Shown: in pieces, positions 25,334 to 33,148 of the stretch
Layout: each line of letters starts with the position of its first letter
How positions within the stretch are numbered: position 1 is the stretch's first letter
Source of the DNA: Mycolicibacterium sp. lyk4-40-TYG-92
Lineage (GTDB): Bacteria; Actinomycetota; Actinomycetes; Mycobacteriales; Mycobacteriaceae
Length of the DNA stretch: 64,000 nt
Direction: 5' to 3'
NCBI RefSeq assembly: GCF_030209435.1
Contig: NZ_JARVRX010000018.1
Location: forward strand, 1 to 64,000
Translations under genes and position numbers: made by a program
Notes under the pieces: model-generated
Told to the model about the DNA's origin: nothing
The model's input: the letters and a program-made list of their open reading frames with translations, nothing else
The model's database searches: none

Positions 25334-26496
25334 TGCGGCGCGAACGTCACGCCCCGCGGCCGGGGTGGCAACAGATCGTTGCCAGTCAGGGCATGTGCTT
25401 CGACACCCCTGCCACCGATGCGCACGGCAATGACCGCCCATATTGGGACGAGTCGGTGCATTACGTGTTCGACATGGACGAGGTGCTCTCGATCGAGGCG
25501 TCGGTCGAGGTGCTCCACTCGATGTGCCTGGAAGCCGTCGAGAACATCGTGCTGACCGAGCGCTACCGGGACTTCGGGCTCCCGGAGTGGAGCTGGCCGC
25601 ACATCGAAAAGTCTTGGCGCCGTAGCGATCCGCACCTCTACGGCCGTTTCGACCTGCGCTACGACGGCCGCCGGCCCCCGGTGCTGCTGGAGTACAACGC
25701 CGACACCCCGACGTCACTGCTGGAAGCCGCGATCCTGCAGTGGTACTGGAAGACCGACGTCTTTCCTGCCGACGACCAGTGGAACTCGCTGCACGAGAAG
25801 CTGGTGGAACGGTGGAAGGAAATCCGGGATCGGTTGCCGGGCAACGAAACCCACTTCACGTGGTCGTCGGCGGACACCAGCGGCGAGGACAACGTCACGC
25901 TGGCCTACCTGCAGGAGTGCGCCGCCGAGGCCGGACTGCACACCGTGGGCCTGGCCATCGAGCAACTGGGCTGGGACCGGGACCTGAATCGGTTCGTCGA
26001 TCTCGAAGACGCCCCGATCTCGACGCTGTTCAAGCTCTACCCGTGGGAATGGGTGCTGGACGACGAGTTCGGCAAGTACGCAGCCGAATCCCTGCCGGAG
26101 ACCATGTGGATCGAGCCGCTGTGGAAATCGCTGCTGAGCAACAAGGCCATCCTGGCGGTGCTGTGGGAGATGTACCCGGGGCACCCGAACCTGCTTCCGG
26201 CATACATCGACGATCCGCACGAGCTCACCGAATACGTCCGTAAGCCGAAGCTCGGCCGTGAGGGGGCGAATGTGACGATCGTCGGTGCGGGGTTCGAGAC
26301 GCAGACCGGCGGCGTATACGGCGAAGAGGGTTACGTCTACCAGTTGCTCGACCCGCTACCGCAATTCGACGACATGCGTCCCGCGCTGGGTGCCTGGATC
26401 GTCGGCGACGAATCGGCCGGACTCGGAATCCGCGAGACCTCGGGTCTGGTCACCGACAACGGCGCAGCCTTTGTGCCCCATCGCATCCCGCAGTGA
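25333..26496 (+). CDS. Glutathionylspermidine synthase-like ATP-grasp ligase
   Basis: A 387-residue ATP-grasp enzyme of the YgiC/YjfC group, the C-terminal half of glutathionylspermidine synthase. It should form an amide bond between a carboxylate and an amine using ATP. Visible family blocks are FDLRYDG, LLEYNADTPTSLLEA, EDNVTLAYL, YVRKPKLGREGANV (nucleotide-binding lysines) and AWIVGDESAGLGIRE. The amidase half of E. coli Gsp is absent. Mycobacteria make mycothiol, not glutathione, so the true substrates must differ; they are not known. Coupled to the YgiB-like gene by one shared base and followed 19 bases later by a DUF350 membrane protein. Confidence 0.9.
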   Translation: MRRERHAPRPGWQQIVASQGMCFDTPATDAHGNDRPYWDESVHYVFDMDEVLSIEASVEVLHSMCLEAVENIVLTERYRDFGLPEWSWPHIEKSWRRSDPHLYGRFDLRYDGRRPPVLLEYNADTPTSLLEAAILQWYWKTDVFPADDQWNSLHEKLVERWKEIRDRLPGNETHFTWSSADTSGEDNVTLAYLQECAAEAGLHTVGLAIEQLGWDRDLNRFVDLEDAPISTLFKLYPWEWVLDDEFGKYAAESLPETMWIEPLWKSLLSNKAILAVLWEMYPGHPNLLPAYIDDPHELTEYVRKPKLGREGANVTIVGAGFETQTGGVYGEEGYVYQLLDPLPQFDDMRPALGAWIVGDESAGLGIRETSGLVTDNGAAFVPHRIPQ

Positions 26497-26515
26497 CCGG
26501 AAGGAAACGAACTTC

Positions 26516-26965
26516 ATGACCCTCACCGCTCTCGGTAACGACTACTGGTCCATCGTCGGGCACGGCGCGTCGGCCATTGCGCTGTACGCCATCGTCGGCG
26601 GCGCGCTGATGATCCTCGGCTTCTTCGTGATCGACTGGACGACGCCGGGACCACTGCGCGAACTGGTCCGTTCGGGCCGGCCCAACGCCGCGGCGGTGGC
26701 CGCCTCCGGTGTGGTGTCCATGGCCTTCATCGTGGTGCTCGCCATCTACAGCGCTTCGGGTGACCTGGCGGCAGGTCTGATCAAGACGCTGGTCTTCGGC
26801 CTGGTCGGCATTGCCGCACAGGCGCTTTCGGTGCGCCTCATCGGCGCCGTCAAGGGCCTGGACATCGGCGAGATGCTCCACGAGGAGAAGTTCTCGCCGG
26901 TCGTGCTCGACGTCGCGGCCTCGTACCTGGCGTTCGGCCTGATCGTCGCTGCCGCGATTCTCTGA
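26516..26965 (+). CDS. DUF350 family membrane protein
   Basis: A 149-residue integral membrane protein with four predicted helices (about residues 20-40, 60-80, 88-108, 128-148) and the FFVIDWTTPGPL segment after the first helix, as in DUF350/YjfL proteins. AAGGAA lies upstream of the ATG; a longer frame inside the preceding gene is not used. DUF350 genes usually accompany GSP-synthase-like ATP-grasp genes, as here, which suggests one membrane-linked pathway, but no transport or catalytic activity is established. Its stop lies 3 bases from the stop of the convergent MarR gene. Confidence 0.88.
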   Translation: MTLTALGNDYWSIVGHGASAIALYAIVGGALMILGFFVIDWTTPGPLRELVRSGRPNAAAVAASGVVSMAFIVVLAIYSASGDLAAGLIKTLVFGLVGIAAQALSVRLIGAVKGLDIGEMLHEEKFSPVVLDVAASYLAFGLIVAAAIL

Positions 26966-26968
26966 CCG

Positions 26969-27394
26969 CTATTCGGGCGGCACCAGGTTCGTCAGCGTCT
27001 CGCGGAACTGTCGGCGCTGGGCGGGGCTCAGGTCGGCCAGCAGGGCGTCCTCGGCGGCGCGGATTCCGGCGACCGTCTTGCTCAGCAGGGTGCGGCCGGA
27101 CCGGGTCAGTTCGGTGGGCCGGGACCGCCCGGCCGCGACCGTCGACGGCCGGGTGATGAGCTCGCGGTCCTGCAGCGCGCGCACCACGATGTTCATCGCC
27201 TGGGGCGATACCCCGACGAACCGCGCCATCTCGGCGTTGGACATGCCGGGGCGGTTGTCGACCATTCGCAGGCAGACGAACTGCGGGAACGTCAGGCTCA
27301 GTGGATCAAGAACATTGGCGGTGATCTCGGCGCGCAGAGCAGTGGCGACCCGGTTGAGCAGATAGCCCAGGGGAGCGTCTTCACCTTCGAACAT
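26969..27394 (-). CDS. MarR family regulator, Rv2887-like
   Basis: A 141-residue MarR protein. The winged helix runs from LSLTFPQFVCLRMVDNRPG through MSNAEMARFVGVSPQAMNIVVRALQ to the wing AAGRSRPTELTRSG (about residues 25-100). Position between the amidase and pyrH matches Rv2887 of M. tuberculosis, whose product binds salicylate-like ligands and represses the methyltransferase gene Rv0560c. Here a methyltransferase gene is directly divergent, 45 bases away. A palindrome overlaps the start codon, so autorepression is likely. No ribosome binding site is seen; a TATAAT stands unusually near the ATG. Confidence 0.88.
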   Translation of the reverse strand: MFEGEDAPLGYLLNRVATALRAEITANVLDPLSLTFPQFVCLRMVDNRPGMSNAEMARFVGVSPQAMNIVVRALQDRELITRPSTVAAGRSRPTELTRSGRTLLSKTVAGIRAAEDALLADLSPAQRRQFRETLTNLVPPE

Positions 27395-27411
27395 GTCAAT
27401 TATATTGACAT
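27393..27411. promoter_or_regulatory. Operator over the marR start codon
   Basis: ATGTCAA-N5-TTGACAT, perfect 7-bp arms. On the minus strand it spans the TATAAT box and the ATG of the Rv2887-like gene. Confidence 0.7.
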
Positions 27412-27412
27412 A

Positions 27413-27429
27413 TATCAACCTCGTTGATA
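27413..27429. promoter_or_regulatory. Second operator, next to the methyltransferase start
   Basis: TATCAAC-CTC-GTTGATA, perfect 7-bp arms around 3 bases, ending 10 bases before the methyltransferase ATG and just before its GGAGGT ribosome binding site. Confidence 0.72.
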
Positions 27430-27439
27430 GACCGGAGGT

Positions 27440-28129
27440 ATGACCAGACCCACTGATGAGATGTTCGAAAGCGCGTACCGCGGCGAGGCTCCCGAGATGG
27501 GTGCCCGGCCGCCGTGGAGCATCGGACGGCCGCAGCCCGAGATCGCCGCGCTGATCGACGCCGGCAAAGTGCACGGCGAGGTCCTCGATGCCGGTTGCGG
27601 CGAGGCCGCCACCGCGATCTACCTGGCCGAGCACGGCTTCACCACCGTGGGTCTGGACCAGTCGGCCACCGCCATCGAGCTGGCCCGGGCCGAGGCCGCC
27701 CGGCGCGGCGCGCACAACGCCAGTTTCGAGGTCGCCGACATCAGCGACTTCACCGGATACGACGGCCGCTTCGGCACCATCATCGACAGCACGCTCTTCC
27801 ACTCCATGCCCGTCGAACTCCGGGACGGCTACCAGCGCTCGATCGTGCGGGCCGCCGCGCCCGGCGCCACCTACATCGTTCTCGTCTTCGACCGCGGCGG
27901 CATGCCTGCCGGTCCGGCAAACCCGGTGACCGAGGATGAGCTCCGGGACGTCGTCGGCAGGTACTGGGTGATCGACGACATCTCCCCGGCCCGCATCCAC
28001 GGCAACATGCCCGCGGGCTTCGGGGCCGCCGGAGCGCCCGGTACGGGATTCGCGGACGTCGACGTCAGGGACGAGCCCAGCGGACTCAAGTCGGTTCGCG
28101 CGTGGTTGTTGCAGGCGCACCTGGGGTAG
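27440..28129 (+). CDS. SAM-dependent small-molecule methyltransferase
   Basis: A 229-residue class I methyltransferase. SAM-binding motif I is VLDAGCGEAATAIYLAE (about residue 48), with the acidic end of strand 2 in TTVGLDQS and motif II near FEVADISDF. The N-terminal ARPPWSIGRPQPEI resembles thiopurine- and benzoquinone-type methyltransferases. It is divergent from an Rv2887-like MarR with two palindromes between. Because Rv2887 controls the drug-inactivating methyltransferase Rv0560c in M. tuberculosis, a role in methylating phenolic or heteroaromatic xenobiotics is plausible but inferred. GGAGGT is well placed before the ATG. Confidence 0.86.
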   Translation: MTRPTDEMFESAYRGEAPEMGARPPWSIGRPQPEIAALIDAGKVHGEVLDAGCGEAATAIYLAEHGFTTVGLDQSATAIELARAEAARRGAHNASFEVADISDFTGYDGRFGTIIDSTLFHSMPVELRDGYQRSIVRAAAPGATYIVLVFDRGGMPAGPANPVTEDELRDVVGRYWVIDDISPARIHGNMPAGFGAAGAPGTGFADVDVRDEPSGLKSVRAWLLQAHLG

Positions 28130-28254
28130 TCCGCCGGGTAACCGGCTTCCACGGGGTTCCACCCTCCTTGCCTCCGGCTCGATCGCCATGAGGCAGGATG
28201 GAGCCGCTGCCGATCGCCGGGGCAGCTGTGACGTGTGGGGACCGAAGGAGTCTG

Positions 28255-29010
28255 ATGGCCAGCCCAGACAACGAGGCAGACAGCGGTGGTCAGGGTTTGA
28301 TCCGGCCGGCATACAAGCGGGTGCTGCTCAAGCTCGGTGGTGAGATGTTCGGCGGCGGTGCGGTGGGTCTGGACCCCGACGTCGTCGCTCTGGTCGCCCG
28401 GCAGATCGCCGAGGTGGTGCGCGCCGGTGCTCAGGTCGCGGTCGTCATCGGTGGCGGCAACTTCTTCCGCGGCGCGCAGCTCCAGCAGCGCGGCATGGAG
28501 CGGACCCGCAGTGACTACATGGGCATGCTCGGCACTGTGATGAACAGCCTTGCGCTGCAGGACTTCCTGCAGAAAGAAGGCATCGACACCCGCGTGCAGA
28601 CCGCCATCACCATGGGACAGGTCGCCGAGCCGTACATCCCGCTGCGGGCGCGCCGGCACCTGGAGAAGGGCCGCGTGGTCATCTTCGGCGCCGGCATGGG
28701 CCTGCCGTACTTCTCCACCGATACCACCGCCGCGCAGCGCGCGCTGGAGATCGGCGCCGAGGTGGTCCTGATGGCCAAGGCCGTCGACGGCGTGTTCACC
28801 GCGGACCCGCGTGAGGTGCCCGACGCCCAGATGATCACCGCCATCACCCATCGCGAGGTGTTGGAACGCGACTTGAAGGTCGCCGATGCCACCGCGTTCA
28901 GCCTGTGCATGGACAATGGCATGCCGATGCTGGTCTTCAATTTGCTGACCGAAGGCAATATCGCGCGCGCCGTCGCGGGTGAGAAGATCGGAACGCTGGT
29001 CTCCAGCTAG
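28255..29010 (+). CDS. pyrH: UMP kinase
   Basis: A 251-residue bacterial UMP kinase (amino acid kinase fold) making UDP from UMP and ATP, hexameric and regulated by GTP/UTP in the family. YKRVLLKLGGEMFGGG (ATP site), VIGGGNFFRG, the DYMGMLGTVMN helix and FTADPREVPDA are characteristic. The frame is open to 28198, but AAGGAG precedes the ATG at 28255. A 20-residue N-terminal extension before the domain is usual in actinobacteria. frr follows after 39 bases. Confidence 0.98.
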   Translation: MASPDNEADSGGQGLIRPAYKRVLLKLGGEMFGGGAVGLDPDVVALVARQIAEVVRAGAQVAVVIGGGNFFRGAQLQQRGMERTRSDYMGMLGTVMNSLALQDFLQKEGIDTRVQTAITMGQVAEPYIPLRARRHLEKGRVVIFGAGMGLPYFSTDTTAAQRALEIGAEVVLMAKAVDGVFTADPREVPDAQMITAITHREVLERDLKVADATAFSLCMDNGMPMLVFNLLTEGNIARAVAGEKIGTLVSS

Positions 29011-29049
29011 AGCTGGGGCGGGGCGAGCGGGACTGACGGGAGAAATGAA

Positions 29050-29607
29050 GTGATCGAGGAAACCCTCTTCGATGCCGAAGAGAAGATGGACAAGGCCGTC
29101 GCGGTGGCCCGCGACGACCTCGGGTCGATCCGCACCGGACGGGCCAACCCGGGCATGTTCAACCGGATCAACATCGAGTACTACGGCTCGATGACGCCCA
29201 TCACCCAGCTGGCGAGCATCAACGTGCCGGAGGCGCGCCTGGTCGTCATCAAGCCCTACGAGGCGGGCCAGCTCAAGGCCATCGAGGACTCCATCCGGAA
29301 CTCGGACCTCGGCGTCAACCCGAGCAACGACGGCAGCGTCATCCGCATCTCCATCCCGCAGCTGACCGAGGAACGCCGCAAGGAACTGGTCAAGCAGGCC
29401 AAGGGCAAGGGCGAGGACGCCAAGGTGTCGGTGCGCAACATCCGGCGCAAGGCGATGGACGAGCTGTCGCGGATCAAGAAGGACGGCGAGGCCGGCGAGG
29501 ACGAGGTCGCGCGCGCCGAGAAGGATCTGGACAAGACCACCGCCACTTACACGGCCCAGATCGACGATCTCGTCAAGCACAAGGAAGGCGAGCTGCTGGA
29601 GGTCTAG
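29050..29607 (+). CDS. frr: Ribosome recycling factor
   Basis: A 185-residue RRF, which with EF-G splits the post-termination ribosome. The sequence matches along its whole length: SIRTGRANPGMFNRI, YYGSMTPITQLASINVPEAR, IRISIPQLTEERRKELVKQAK and VRNIRRKAMDELSRIKKD. Start is GTG at 29050; GGGAGAAATGAAG upstream offers a weak binding site. Standard pyrH-frr-cdsA order. Confidence 0.98.
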   Translation: MIEETLFDAEEKMDKAVAVARDDLGSIRTGRANPGMFNRINIEYYGSMTPITQLASINVPEARLVVIKPYEAGQLKAIEDSIRNSDLGVNPSNDGSVIRISIPQLTEERRKELVKQAKGKGEDAKVSVRNIRRKAMDELSRIKKDGEAGEDEVARAEKDLDKTTATYTAQIDDLVKHKEGELLEV

Positions 29608-29619
29608 CACCTCCCAGCA

Positions 29620-30504
29620 GTGACTTTCGTGACCACCGACACCGCCCCGACCGGGGAGCCCAAGAAGACATCGCGCGCGGGCCGCAACCTACCCGCGGCC
29701 ATCTCCGTCGGCGTGGTCCTCGGCGGCACCGTCATCGCGACGTTGTTGTGGGCCCCGCAGCTATGGGTGGCGCTCGTGGCGCTGGCGATCGCGCTGGCCA
29801 CGCACGAGGTGGTGCGCCGGCTGCGGGAAGGCGGCTACGCCGTCCCGGTCATCCCGCTGCTGATCGGCGGGCAGGCCACCATATGGCTGACGTGGCCCTA
29901 TCGGGAGGCCGGTGCCCTCGGCGCGTTCGGCGCGACGGTGGCGCTGTGCCTGATCTGGCGATTGCTGTCCGGCGGGCTCAAGGCCGCGCCGGTCAACTAC
30001 ACCCGCGACGTCTCGGTGACGATCTTCCTGGCCGCCTGGGTGCCGCTGTTCGGCGCCTTCACGGCGCTGCTGATCTACCCGCACCACGGCAGTTACCACG
30101 AAGGCGCCATGCAGGTGTTCTGCATGATGCTGGGTGTCGTGGCCTCCGACATCGGCGGCTACACCGCCGGCGTGCTGTTCGGCAAGCACCCGATGGTGCC
30201 GGCGATCAGCCCGAAGAAGTCCTGGGAGGGCTTCAGCGGGTCGCTGCTGTTCAGCATCGCCGTCTCGGTGCTGTCGGTGCACTACCTGGCCGGCCGGCCG
30301 CTGTGGGTGGGCGTGCCACTCGGCATCATGCTCGTCATCACCGGCACCCTGGGCGACCTGGTGGAATCGCAGGTCAAGCGGGACCTCGGCATCAAGGACA
30401 TGGGCACTCTGCTGCCTGGTCACGGCGGTCTGATGGACCGGATCGACTCGATTCTGCCGTCCGGGGTGGCAGCGTGGCTGGTCCTGGAGCTACTGGCGTC
30501 CTGA
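29620..30504 (+). CDS. cdsA: Phosphatidate cytidylyltransferase
   Basis: A 294-residue membrane enzyme making CDP-diacylglycerol from phosphatidic acid and CTP, the entry to phosphatidylinositol, PIM and cardiolipin synthesis. About eight membrane helices follow a polar N-terminus. The CDS signature is complete at residues 250-280: SQVKRDLGIKD then GHGGLMDRIDS. Start GTG at 29620; GTG at 29629 (MTTDTAPT) is also plausible. The last 113 bases, which encode this signature and the last helix, are overlapped on the other strand by the EamA transporter gene. Confidence 0.96.
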   Translation: MTFVTTDTAPTGEPKKTSRAGRNLPAAISVGVVLGGTVIATLLWAPQLWVALVALAIALATHEVVRRLREGGYAVPVIPLLIGGQATIWLTWPYREAGALGAFGATVALCLIWRLLSGGLKAAPVNYTRDVSVTIFLAAWVPLFGAFTALLIYPHHGSYHEGAMQVFCMMLGVVASDIGGYTAGVLFGKHPMVPAISPKKSWEGFSGSLLFSIAVSVLSVHYLAGRPLWVGVPLGIMLVITGTLGDLVESQVKRDLGIKDMGTLLPGHGGLMDRIDSILPSGVAAWLVLELLAS

Positions 30505-31360
30505 CGGTCCGCGCCACGGCTCGCGAGTTGAGCCAGCAGGCCAGCGCGCCGAGGACCAGGCCGACCACCACGCCGAGGTCCGGTCGCTGGCCCAGAAGCA
30601 GCCACGACAGCACACCGGCGATCGCGGGGATGACCGCGAACAGCATGGCCACCGCGGCGGCGCCGTAGCGATCGATCGCCCGCACGTACATCGTCATGCA
30701 CAACGTCGCGTTGAGCAGCACCACGGCCCCGACCGCCAGGACTGCGGTGTGCAGGTTGGTCACCGTCCACGGCATGAACGCTGCCATGATCGCCACCGGC
30801 ACCAATGACGCGGCGTTCTGCAGCGCCGCGGTGGCACGGAAATCCACGCCGCGGCAGAACCGCTGCTGGTAGACGCCGCCCGAGGCCAGGGCCAGCAGCG
30901 AGACGACCAGCAACACGATCACGGCGTCGACGCCGCCGACCATCAGCAGCCGCTGGGCGCACGCGGCCAGCACCGCCAGCGCACCCAGGATCAGGGCGAC
31001 GACGCGCATCGCGGTCAGTCGCTCGCCCAGGAAGACGGCGGCCAACAGCGCGGTGGCGACCGGGTTCATCGAGATGACGACGGCGCCCAGCACCGCGGGG
31101 GCGCCGTGCATCAGCGCCAGGTACAGGCAGATGAACTGCACGGCCTGCGTCAGCAGGCCGCTGATCACGACGTGCACCAGCCGGCCGCCAGTGGGCCATT
31201 TCACACGAGCCACCAGGGCCCAGCTGGTCAGGATCGCGGCCGCCAGGCCGAACCGGAACACCAGCGTCGCCATGGGTGCGAGGGCCGAAACGGCAAGGGC
31301 GCCAATGGGATAACCCAACGCGTAGACGAAGGCCAGGAGCGACGCGGGACGGGGTGGCAT
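30392..31360 (-). CDS. EamA/DMT family transporter
   Basis: A 322-residue drug/metabolite transporter with two five-helix EamA repeats (residues 5-135 and 145-280). Exporters of amino acids or metabolites are typical; the substrate is unknown. FLGERLTAMR ends the first repeat and LLGQRPDLG the second, the usual repeat signatures. The final 40 residues are Pro/Arg/Ser-rich, without membrane character, and are read antisense to the end of cdsA, which suggests the original stop was lost. Longer starts to 31597 run into rlmN antisense; the ATG at 31360 fits the first helix. Confidence 0.85.
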   Translation of the reverse strand: MPPRPASLLAFVYALGYPIGALAVSALAPMATLVFRFGLAAAILTSWALVARVKWPTGGRLVHVVISGLLTQAVQFICLYLALMHGAPAVLGAVVISMNPVATALLAAVFLGERLTAMRVVALILGALAVLAACAQRLLMVGGVDAVIVLLVVSLLALASGGVYQQRFCRGVDFRATAALQNAASLVPVAIMAAFMPWTVTNLHTAVLAVGAVVLLNATLCMTMYVRAIDRYGAAAVAMLFAVIPAIAGVLSWLLLGQRPDLGVVVGLVLGALACWLNSRAVARTVRTPVAPGPATLPPRTAESSRSGPSDRRDQAAECPCP

Positions 31361-31454
31361 GGGGCCATGGTCCGTCTTTGTCGGGCTGGGGTCCAATGAT
31401 TTTCGGCTGTGATTTCGTCCACGGCGTCCGGTCGATGCGATACTGGACCCCGTT

Positions 31455-32579
31455 ATGGCCGTTTCCCTTCCTCTGGTGTTCGATGCACCGCGCCGCGGCA
31501 TGCCGCCGCGGCACTTGGCCGACCTCGACGCCGACGGCCGGGTCGAGGCCGTCACCGGGCTGGGATTGCCGAAATTCCGGGCCAAGCAGCTGGCCAACCA
31601 GTACTACGGCCGGCTGATCGCCGATCCGCACGAGATGACCGATCTGCCCGCCTCGGTGCGCGCGCAGGTCGCGGACGCGTTGTTCCCGGAGTTGATCTCA
31701 CCGGCGAAGCAGATTCAGTGCGACGCGGGGGAAACCCGCAAGACGCTGTGGCGCGCGGTCGACGGCACGACGTTCGAGTCGGTGCTGATGCGCTATCCGC
31801 AGCGCAACACCGTCTGCATCTCGTCGCAGGCCGGCTGCGGCATGGCGTGCCCGTTCTGTGCCACCGGCCAGGGCGGGTTGAAGCGGAACCTGTCGACCGC
31901 CGAAATCCTCGAGCAGGTACGCGCGGCGTCGGCGGCATTACGAAACGAACACTTCGGTGGAATTGCCGGCACCGTCGGCGGTGGCCGCCTGTCCAACATC
32001 GTCTTCATGGGCATGGGGGAGCCGCTGGCCAACTACAACCGGGTGGTGGCGGCGGTGCGCCGGATCACCGCGGCACCGCCGGACGGCTTCGGTATCAGCG
32101 CCCGTTCGGTGACGGTCTCGACCGTCGGTCTGGCGCCGGCGATCCGCAAACTCGCCGACGAGAAGCTTGGCGTGACGCTGGCGGTATCACTGCACACCCC
32201 CGACGATGAGCTGCGCGACACCCTGGTTCCGGTCAACAACCGGTGGAAGGTCTCCGAAGTACTCGAGGCCGCACGGTATTACGCCGACGTCACCGGTCGC
32301 CGGGTGTCGGTGGAGTACGCGCTGATCCGCGACGTCAACGACCAGCCTTGGCGGGCAGACCTTTTGGGCAAGAAGTTGCACCGCGCGCTCGGTCCGCTGG
32401 TGCACGTGAACTTGATTCCCTTGAACCCGACGCCGGGCAGCGAGTGGGACGCGAGCCCCAAGCCCGTCGAGCGCGAGTTCGTGCGCCGGGTACAGGCTGC
32501 CGGCGTGTCCTGCACGGTGCGAGACACCCGCGGCCGCGAAATCGCTGCTGCGTGTGGGCAATTGGCAGCCGAGGGCTAG
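31455..32579 (+). CDS. rlmN: 23S rRNA (A2503-C2)/tRNA (A37-C2) methyltransferase RlmN
   Basis: A 374-residue radical SAM enzyme that methylates C2 of A2503 in 23S rRNA and A37 of some tRNAs. The cluster cysteines are C128, C132 and C135 in CGMACPFC. The second catalytic Cys lies near the C-terminus in EIAAACGQL, and GMGEPLANYN and VSLHTPDDELRDTLVPVNN are conserved. A possible -10 (GATACT, 31439-31444) lies only 10 bases before the ATG, so the leader is very short. Its stop lies 4 bases from the stop of the convergent TetR gene. Confidence 0.97.
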   Translation: MAVSLPLVFDAPRRGMPPRHLADLDADGRVEAVTGLGLPKFRAKQLANQYYGRLIADPHEMTDLPASVRAQVADALFPELISPAKQIQCDAGETRKTLWRAVDGTTFESVLMRYPQRNTVCISSQAGCGMACPFCATGQGGLKRNLSTAEILEQVRAASAALRNEHFGGIAGTVGGGRLSNIVFMGMGEPLANYNRVVAAVRRITAAPPDGFGISARSVTVSTVGLAPAIRKLADEKLGVTLAVSLHTPDDELRDTLVPVNNRWKVSEVLEAARYYADVTGRRVSVEYALIRDVNDQPWRADLLGKKLHRALGPLVHVNLIPLNPTPGSEWDASPKPVEREFVRRVQAAGVSCTVRDTRGREIAAACGQLAAEG

Positions 32580-32583
32580 TCGG

Positions 32584-33123
32584 CTAGCGCAGGCCGACCG
32601 CGTGCCGCAGCTGTGCCAGCAACTGCTCGGTGTCGTCGCTCGGGACGAGGTAGTGCGACACCGCGATGCGGATGGCCGTCGCGGCCTTCACTTCGGCGTT
32701 CGGTCCCGACAGCAGTTTCTGCAACCGGCTCCGCATGATCGGGACGACGTTGGGCAGCTGCGCAAGCACCGCCTCGGGCTCGATGTCGATGACGCGCACG
32801 CCGGAATAGGTCTTCTGGTACTGCACGATGAATTGCAGTGCGGCGTCCAGCTTTTCGTTGCCCCGCAGTCCTTCTGTGGCCGCGGTCATGCCGTCGACGA
32901 ACAAGTCGCGTTCGTACCGCCCGAACGATTCGAGCAACTCATCCTTGGACGCGAACCAGCGGTACAGGGTGGGGCGGGAGACCCCGGCCTGCGTCGCCAC
33001 CTCGGACAGGCTGAGCTTGGTTTGGCCCTGACGGGCAAGCACTTCCGCCGTGGCCACCAGGATTCGGCTCGGGGTCGAGGCGTCCTCGACGGAGCTGCCC
33101 TGATTGCTCGCCGCGCTGTCCAC
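32584..33123 (-). CDS. TetR family regulator
   Basis: A 179-residue TetR-type regulator. The helix-turn-helix is SLSEVATQAGVSRPTLYRWFASKDELL (residues 38-65). The ligand domain is short. GTG start at 33123. It is transcribed 25 bases after the WS/DGAT-like acyltransferase gene and probably in the same mRNA, so it may control that lipid-type gene and itself. No palindrome stands in the 25-base gap; the likely operator would lie upstream of the acyltransferase. Confidence 0.88.
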   Translation of the reverse strand: MDSAASNQGSSVEDASTPSRILVATAEVLARQGQTKLSLSEVATQAGVSRPTLYRWFASKDELLESFGRYERDLFVDGMTAATEGLRGNEKLDAALQFIVQYQKTYSGVRVIDIEPEAVLAQLPNVVPIMRSRLQKLLSGPNAEVKAATAIRIAVSHYLVPSDDTEQLLAQLRHAVGLR

Positions 33124-33148
33124 GAAACCGATGGTACTACCCGGTAAC

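Noticed and set aside
27392..27404. Leaderless promoter for the Rv2887-like marR from TATAAT
   Set aside because: TATAAT ends only four bases before the ATG, two too few for the spacing seen at the other leaderless genes; transcription start would fall inside the start codon. Kept only as an odd arrangement.
27871..29610. 579-codon open frame antisense to pyrH and frr
   Set aside because: Opposite two universal genes in the expected order; no domain can be recognised in it.
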